Shown here piece by piece: positions 5,368 through 8,913 of a stretch of 8,913 nt of DNA. Both the position numbers and the translations under genes were made by a program. The stretch covers positions 1 through 8,913 of the forward strand of contig BNTT01000130.1 of NCBI GenBank assembly GCA_025996815.1, given 5' to 3'. Source of the stretch: Bacteroidia bacterium. GTDB taxonomy: Bacteria; Bacteroidota; Bacteroidia; Bacteroidales; Azobacteroidaceae. The notes under the pieces were generated by a model, which was not told where the DNA came from, did not search any database, and saw only the letters and a program-made list of their open reading frames with translations. How positions within the stretch are numbered: the stretch's first letter is position 1; each line of letters starts with the position of its first letter.

Positions 5368-8143
5368 GGAGATTGCGGCGTTCGTCCCGCGCAGTCGCAT
5401 CTACACCGATGACCTGCGCCGCCTGGCTTGGGGCACGGATGCGGGTTTCTACCGCCTCATCCCGCAGATGGTGGTGCAGGCGGCGAACGAGCAGGAGGTG
5501 TCGCGGCTGCTGGCGATTGCCAACGCTATGCGCGTGCCGGTTACTTTTCGGGCAGCCGGCACGAGCCTTTCGGGGCAGGCTATCAGCGATTCGGTGCTGA
5601 TTGTTGCCGGAAAAAATTGGGAACGCTACACGATTGCACCCGATGCCACGACGATTACCTTGCAGCCGGGCATTATCGGCGAGCGCGTGAACGCACTGCT
5701 AAAACCCTACGGGCGCAAATTTTCGCCCGACCCGGCTTCGGTGCGCAGCGCGATGGTAGGCGGGATTGTGATGAACAATGCGTCGGGGATGAATTGCGGC
5801 ACTCACGCCAACAGCGACCGCATTTTGCTTTCGGCACGGATGGTATTTGCCGATGGCACAATTTTAGATACAGGCAATGCCGACAGCCGCGCGCAATTTG
5901 TCCGAAACAAGGCGGCATTTGTCCGCGGAATTGAAAATATCCGCGACAAGGTACGCAGCGACACCGCTTTGTCGGAGCGCATCCGCCGAAAATATGCCAT
6001 CAAAAACGTTGTGGGGCTGAATATCCTGCCGTTTATTCTCTACGATGACACTTTCGATATTATCGCCCACTTGCTGGTAGGCTCGGAGGGCACGCTGGCT
6101 TTCCTCTCGGAGGCGACGATGGCAACGGAGTACGATTTTCCGCACAAGGCAAGCGCAATGCTCTATTTCACCGACATCAAAGAGGCGTGCCGCGCAGTGT
6201 TGGCAATGAAAAACCTGAAAACCGGCACGGACGAATGGACGGTCAAGGGCGCGGAACTGCTGGACGAAAAATCCCTGCAATCCGTCAACGACACCACCGG
6301 CAATGGCTTGACGGCGGTGCTGACCGAAACAAAAGCATCCACAAAGGCAGAATTAGATGCGAATATTGCGCAAATCACGGCAGCCCTGCACGATTTTCAG
6401 ACCTACACGCCCATCCATTTCACCGACAAAGAGAGCGAATATGCCCCCTATTGGGCAATTCGCGCGGGGATATTCCCCACGGTGGGCGGCACCCGTAAGT
6501 TGGGCACGACCACGCTGATTGAGGACGTGGCATTCCACATCGAAGATTTGCCCGAAGCAACGGCTGATTTGCAGCAACTGCTGGTGCAACACGGCTACAC
6601 CGATGCCTGCATCTACGGTCACGCGCTCGAAGGAAACTATCATTTCATCATCAACCAATCGTTTGATACTGAGGCAGAAGTGAAGCGTTACGATGCGCTG
6701 ATGCAGGATGTCATCAAACTGGTGGTGGACAAATACGACGGTTCGCTGAAGGCGGAGCACGGCACAGGGCGCAACATGGCACCTTTCGTCGAATATGAAT
6801 GGGGTGAAGCCGCTTACGGCATTATGCGGGAGGTCAAAAATTTGTTCGACCCCAAGGGCTTGCTCAATCCGGGCGTGATTTTCAACGACGACCCGCTCTG
6901 CCACCTCAAAAACTTCAAACCGCTGCCGGCGGTCGATGCGCACGTGGACAAATGCACCGAATGCGGCTTCTGCGAAGTGAACTGCCTCACCTGCGGCTTC
7001 GCCCTCTCGTCGCGCCAACGCACAGTGCTGCAACGCGAAATCACCCGCCTCAAAACCTCCGGCGACGACCCCAAACGCCTGAAAACATTGCAAAAACAAT
7101 ATAAATACCTCGGCAATCAGACCTGCGCAGGCGACGGCTTATGTTCGCTATCCTGCCCAATGAACATCAACACCGGCGATTTGACGCACGCGCTGCGGGA
7201 AGCAGAACTGCCCAAAGGCAGCCTCAACTATGCAATTGGCGACCGGACGGCGAGGAATTTATCCACCGTGAAAAAAGCCTTGCGACCGGCACTGACCCTC
7301 GCCAATGCCGCGCACACACTGCTGGGAACCAAGTTAATGACATGGACAAGCAAACAAATTCACCGAATATTACACCTGCCGCTGTGGACGGCGGCAATGC
7401 CCAAACCCTACACCCTCCACCTTTCACCCTCCACCCCAAACCCATTGAAAGCAGTGTATTTCCCCTCCTGCATCAACCAAACCATGGGATTGGAGAAAAA
7501 CAGCCCCGAAAAGCAGCCATTGGTCGATGCGATGTGTGCATTGCTGCAAAAAGCCGGCTACGAGGTAATCTTCCCCCAAGGCATGGACAACCTTTGCTGC
7601 GGCACAATCTGGGAAAGCAAGGGTATGATGGACATCGCCGACCGCAAATCGGCGGAGTTGGAAGCCTCGCTCTACAAGGCGAGCGATGGCGGCAAATACC
7701 CCGTGCTGTGCGACCAAAGTCCGTGCCTGTATCGTATGAGGCACACCATCACGACGATGAAACTGTATGAACCGGTCGAATTTATCACCACTTTCTTGCT
7801 CGATAAACTGACTTTTACGCCCATAGACACCCCTGTGGCGGTGCACATCACCTGCTCGATGCGCAAAATGGGCTTAGACAGGCAGCTCATCGACTTGGCA
7901 AAACGCTGTTCCACGCAGGTGCTCGTGCCGGAAGAGGTGGGCTGCTGCGGCTTCGCGGGCGACAAGGGTTTTACGCAGCCCGAAGTGAATATCTACGCCC
8001 TGCGCAAATTGCGCCCACAGATAGCGCAGGCGGGCATCACGCGGGGCTATTCCAACAGCCGCACGTGCGAAATCGGATTAACAACAAACGCCGGCATTCC
8101 CTATCGGTCAATAATTTATTTAGTGAATGAAAGCACGAAATAA
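5342..8143 (+). CDS. FAD-binding and Fe-S oxidoreductase, GlcD/YdiJ-like (D-2-hydroxyacid dehydrogenase type)
   Basis: A 933-residue fused flavoprotein. The PCMH-type FAD-binding domain covers ~38-260 (PVTFRAAGTSLSGQA, VGGIVMNNASGMNCGTH, LVGSEGTLAFLSEATM). The FAD-oxidase C-terminal domain spans ~265-515 (YGHALEGNYHF, LKAEHGTGRNMAP, LFDPKGLLNPG). Two ferredoxin-like sites follow: Cys538/541/544/548, and Cys595-Asp598-Cys601-Cys605, the latter with Asp in place of the second Cys. Two CCG domains complete it, with Cys710 and Cys752-753, then Cys838 and Cys868-869. This is the order found in E. coli YdiJ (about 1,018 residues), a D-2-hydroxyglutarate dehydrogenase, and resembles GlcD plus GlcF joined. 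It probably oxidises a D-2-hydroxyacid and passes electrons through Fe-S centres; the exact substrate cannot be assigned. It is likely cytoplasmic or peripheral. The start at 5342, inside the SpoIID gene, is supported by homology-like sequence beginning soon after (YTDDLRRLAWGTDA, 21-34). Confidence 0.9.
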   Translation: MQNCEKYIKEIAAFVPRSRIYTDDLRRLAWGTDAGFYRLIPQMVVQAANEQEVSRLLAIANAMRVPVTFRAAGTSLSGQAISDSVLIVAGKNWERYTIAPDATTITLQPGIIGERVNALLKPYGRKFSPDPASVRSAMVGGIVMNNASGMNCGTHANSDRILLSARMVFADGTILDTGNADSRAQFVRNKAAFVRGIENIRDKVRSDTALSERIRRKYAIKNVVGLNILPFILYDDTFDIIAHLLVGSEGTLAFLSEATMATEYDFPHKASAMLYFTDIKEACRAVLAMKNLKTGTDEWTVKGAELLDEKSLQSVNDTTGNGLTAVLTETKASTKAELDANIAQITAALHDFQTYTPIHFTDKESEYAPYWAIRAGIFPTVGGTRKLGTTTLIEDVAFHIEDLPEATADLQQLLVQHGYTDACIYGHALEGNYHFIINQSFDTEAEVKRYDALMQDVIKLVVDKYDGSLKAEHGTGRNMAPFVEYEWGEAAYGIMREVKNLFDPKGLLNPGVIFNDDPLCHLKNFKPLPAVDAHVDKCTECGFCEVNCLTCGFALSSRQRTVLQREITRLKTSGDDPKRLKTLQKQYKYLGNQTCAGDGLCSLSCPMNINTGDLTHALREAELPKGSLNYAIGDRTARNLSTVKKALRPALTLANAAHTLLGTKLMTWTSKQIHRILHLPLWTAAMPKPYTLHLSPSTPNPLKAVYFPSCINQTMGLEKNSPEKQPLVDAMCALLQKAGYEVIFPQGMDNLCCGTIWESKGMMDIADRKSAELEASLYKASDGGKYPVLCDQSPCLYRMRHTITTMKLYEPVEFITTFLLDKLTFTPIDTPVAVHITCSMRKMGLDRQLIDLAKRCSTQVLVPEEVGCCGFAGDKGFTQPEVNIYALRKLRPQIAQAGITRGYSNSRTCEIGLTTNAGIPYRSIIYLVNESTK
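7406..7443 (-). other. G-rich minus-strand tract with five G-runs (possible quadruplex) and 11-bp direct repeat
   Basis: On the plus strand CACCCTCCACC occurs twice (7411-7421 and 7425-7435), within a stretch lacking any G from 7400 to 7446. The minus strand therefore carries five runs of three or more G (7443-7441, 7437-7434, 7429-7427, 7415-7413, 7408-7406) with loops of 3, 4, 11 and 4 bases. It encodes the Pro/Ser/Thr-rich linker before the first CCG domain of the oxidoreductase. Folding is untested; one loop exceeds the usual 7-base limit. Confidence 0.45.
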
Positions 8144-8249
8144 TCAACGTTTGCTCGCCTGTTCGTGTGAGTCTGCGGGTATATTTTGGACAAAAAGAAA
8201 ATATATATCAAAATTTAAATGTTTTTAGCAATTATTTCTTCAAAAAGTA

Positions 8250-8280
8250 TTGGATTGTTTGAATTTTCTTACTACCTTTG
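8250..8280 (+). promoter_or_regulatory. Bacteroidetes-type promoter for the ferredoxin gene
   Basis: TACCTTTG at 8273-8280 matches the TAnnTTTG -7 consensus exactly, with TTGG at 8250-8253, 19 bases upstream, as a near-consensus -33 box. The start codon lies 30 bases downstream. The 166-base gap after the oxidoreductase (8144-8309) otherwise shows only AT-rich sequence, with no convincing terminator hairpin for the upstream gene. Confidence 0.65.
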
Positions 8281-8309
8281 CGACTTCTAATTTTAAAATA
8301 TAAAAAGAA

Positions 8310-8477
8310 ATGGCTTATCAAATTTCAGATGATTGTATTGCGTGCGGAACTTGCCTCGACGAGTGTCCGGTAGGCGCAATTAGTGAAGGCGACATTTATA
8401 AAATCGACCCTTCAGCGTGTACAGAATGTGGCACTTGCGCGGATGTTTGTCCGTCGGGGGCTATCGCGAAGGTGTAA
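8310..8477 (+). CDS. 2[4Fe-4S] bacterial-type ferredoxin
   Basis: A 55-residue electron-transfer protein starting at the ATG of ATGGCTTATCAA. Two complete cluster motifs are visible: CIACGTCLDECP (Cys9, 12, 15, 19) and CTECGTCADVCP (Cys37, 40, 43, 47). All eight ligands and both trailing prolines are present, separated by the usual acidic linker (GDIYKIDPS). This is the length and pattern of clostridial-type dicluster ferredoxins, typical of anaerobes, which carry low-potential electrons between enzymes such as pyruvate:ferredoxin oxidoreductase, hydrogenase or Rnf. The protein is soluble and cytoplasmic, with no signal peptide. It has its own promoter and a strong intrinsic terminator 17 bases after the stop, so it appears to be a monocistronic, probably well-expressed gene. 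Proximity to the upstream Fe-S flavoprotein does not by itself show that the two interact. No Shine-Dalgarno sequence is seen; the leader before the ATG is A-rich. Confidence 0.96.
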   Translation: MAYQISDDCIACGTCLDECPVGAISEGDIYKIDPSACTECGTCADVCPSGAIAKV

Positions 8478-8494
8478 CTTTCGAAACTTCATCG

Positions 8495-8523
8495 GCAGGG
8501 GGCTTCAGCCCCCTGCTTTTTTT
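8495..8523 (+). terminator. Rho-independent terminator after the ferredoxin gene
   Basis: A perfect 9-bp GC-rich stem, GCAGGGGGC (8495-8503) and GCCCCCTGC (8508-8516), closes a TTCA loop and is followed directly by seven T (8517-8523). There is no matching A-tract on the left side, so it should act only on rightward transcription. Confidence 0.93.
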
Positions 8524-8564
8524 GAAAAATTTTTGCCCAATGGTGAAATTAGTTACACTAATCT

Positions 8565-8596
8565 ATTGTGTATCGATAAATTATTTTGTACCTTTG
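8565..8596 (+). promoter_or_regulatory. Bacteroidetes-type promoter for the small acidic protein gene
   Basis: TACCTTTG at 8589-8596 is an exact TAnnTTTG -7 match, and TTGT at 8565-8568, 20 bases upstream, serves as an imperfect -33 box. The -7 region (TACCTTTGCG) is identical over ten bases to that of the ferredoxin promoter. It follows the terminator at once, so the downstream gene is an independent unit. The start codon is 33 bases downstream. Confidence 0.65.
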
Positions 8597-8628
8597 CGGC
8601 TGATATTTTTAGTAAAAAATAGAATATT

Positions 8629-8874
8629 ATGTACACGGTAGAATTTTACAAAAGAAAGAAAGTGATAGGAACGGAAAACTATCGCACGTTGGAGGATGCG
8701 GAGCAAAAGTTGGAACACAGTGACTATTACATGGAAGCTGATTATTATGAGATTCTTGATGAGGATGGAGAAACAGTAGATAGTAATGAATTTGTGGATG
8801 CTGATGATATGCTGGAGCAGATGTTTCCTGACGAGGATAGCCAAGAGGGTTTTGATTGGACTTTGGGAGATTAA
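8629..8874 (+). CDS. Small acidic protein of unknown function
   Basis: An 81-residue protein that I do not recognise. The first ~11 residues are basic (MYTVEFYKRKK). The rest is strongly acidic: 26 Asp/Glu against 6 Lys/Arg overall, clustered in ILDEDGETVD and PDEDSQEGFD. Seven tyrosines include two YY pairs (33-34, 39-40). The pattern of a beta strand (YTVEFYK), a helix (TLEDAEQKLEH) and another strand (YYEILDEDGETV) suggests a small compact alpha/beta domain followed by an acidic, probably flexible tail. There is no signal peptide, membrane segment or metal-binding Cys motif. It has its own promoter and is separated from the ferredoxin gene by a terminator, so functional linkage is not implied. 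Reality of the gene is supported by the promoter placement, a well-formed ORF and the non-random composition. No Shine-Dalgarno sequence is visible. After the stop only an A-rich stretch (8875-8913) remains in view. Confidence 0.8.
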   Translation: MYTVEFYKRKKVIGTENYRTLEDAEQKLEHSDYYMEADYYEILDEDGETVDSNEFVDADDMLEQMFPDEDSQEGFDWTLGD

Positions 8875-8913
8875 TCCAATGAAGTAAAAAGTAAAAACAT
8901 AAATAAAAAAAAG

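Noticed and set aside
4815..5600. A 261-residue plus-strand frame spanning the SpoIID/oxidoreductase junction
   Set aside because: It is Arg-rich, out of frame with both well-supported genes, and has no domain signature, which is typical of a shadow frame.
6353..7099. A 248-residue open frame on the minus strand
   Set aside because: It lies entirely inside the oxidoreductase gene, whose frame holds clear FAD and Fe-S motifs; the antisense frame shows no recognisable domain and is a by-product of GC-rich codons.
8144..8309. A possible terminator or small RNA between oxidoreductase and ferredoxin
   Set aside because: I found no GC-rich hairpin followed by a T-tract; only an AT-rich spacer and the ferredoxin promoter are visible.
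8383..8622. A 79-residue frame over the ferredoxin end, terminator and next promoter
   Set aside because: It runs through a clear terminator hairpin and overlaps the ferredoxin frame; the ferredoxin with all eight cysteines is the real gene.

Overview
The window looks like a chromosomal segment of a Bacteroidota (Bacteroidales-like) bacterium. The start regions are AT-rich without clear Shine-Dalgarno sequences. Several genes are preceded by a TAnnTTTG -7 element of the Bacteroidetes type, with a TTG-containing -33 element 19-20 bases upstream. The 55-residue dicluster ferredoxin and the small lipoprotein-type polysaccharide exporter are also of the kind common in this phylum. The species cannot be named from the sequence.

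Left part (1-3965, minus strand): the promoter-proximal end of a surface polysaccharide (capsule/EPS/O-antigen) operon. Read in its own direction it holds an outer-membrane polysaccharide export lipoprotein (3965-3207), a Wzz/GumC-type chain-length determinant without a kinase domain (3203-1629), an internally deleted DUF4062/HATPase_c_4/winged-helix protein with an in-frame 12-bp tandem repeat (1614-961), and an AT-rich SAM-dependent methyltransferase (925-20). Gaps are only 3, 14 and 35 bases, so they probably share one transcript. The locus very likely continues past the left edge, where glycosyltransferases would be expected.

Middle (3966-4047): an 82-base divergent promoter region where the polysaccharide operon and a rightward gene pair start back to back.

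Right part (4048-8143, plus strand): a SpoIID/LytB-domain protein overlaps by 26 bases a 933-residue FAD and Fe-S oxidoreductase of the GlcD/YdiJ type. The base composition is visibly more GC-rich and core-genome-like than the methyltransferase end. Next come a 2[4Fe-4S] ferredoxin (8310-8477) with its own promoter and a strong intrinsic terminator (8495-8523), and a small acidic protein of unknown function (8629-8874) with a near-identical promoter. The flavoprotein and ferredoxin are both electron carriers, but nothing in the sequence proves they are partners.

No RNA gene, CRISPR array, insertion sequence or complete novel system was seen. The most unusual item is the deletion-derived fusion ORF with its Ile-Gly-Gly-Ala repeat inside the polysaccharide operon.
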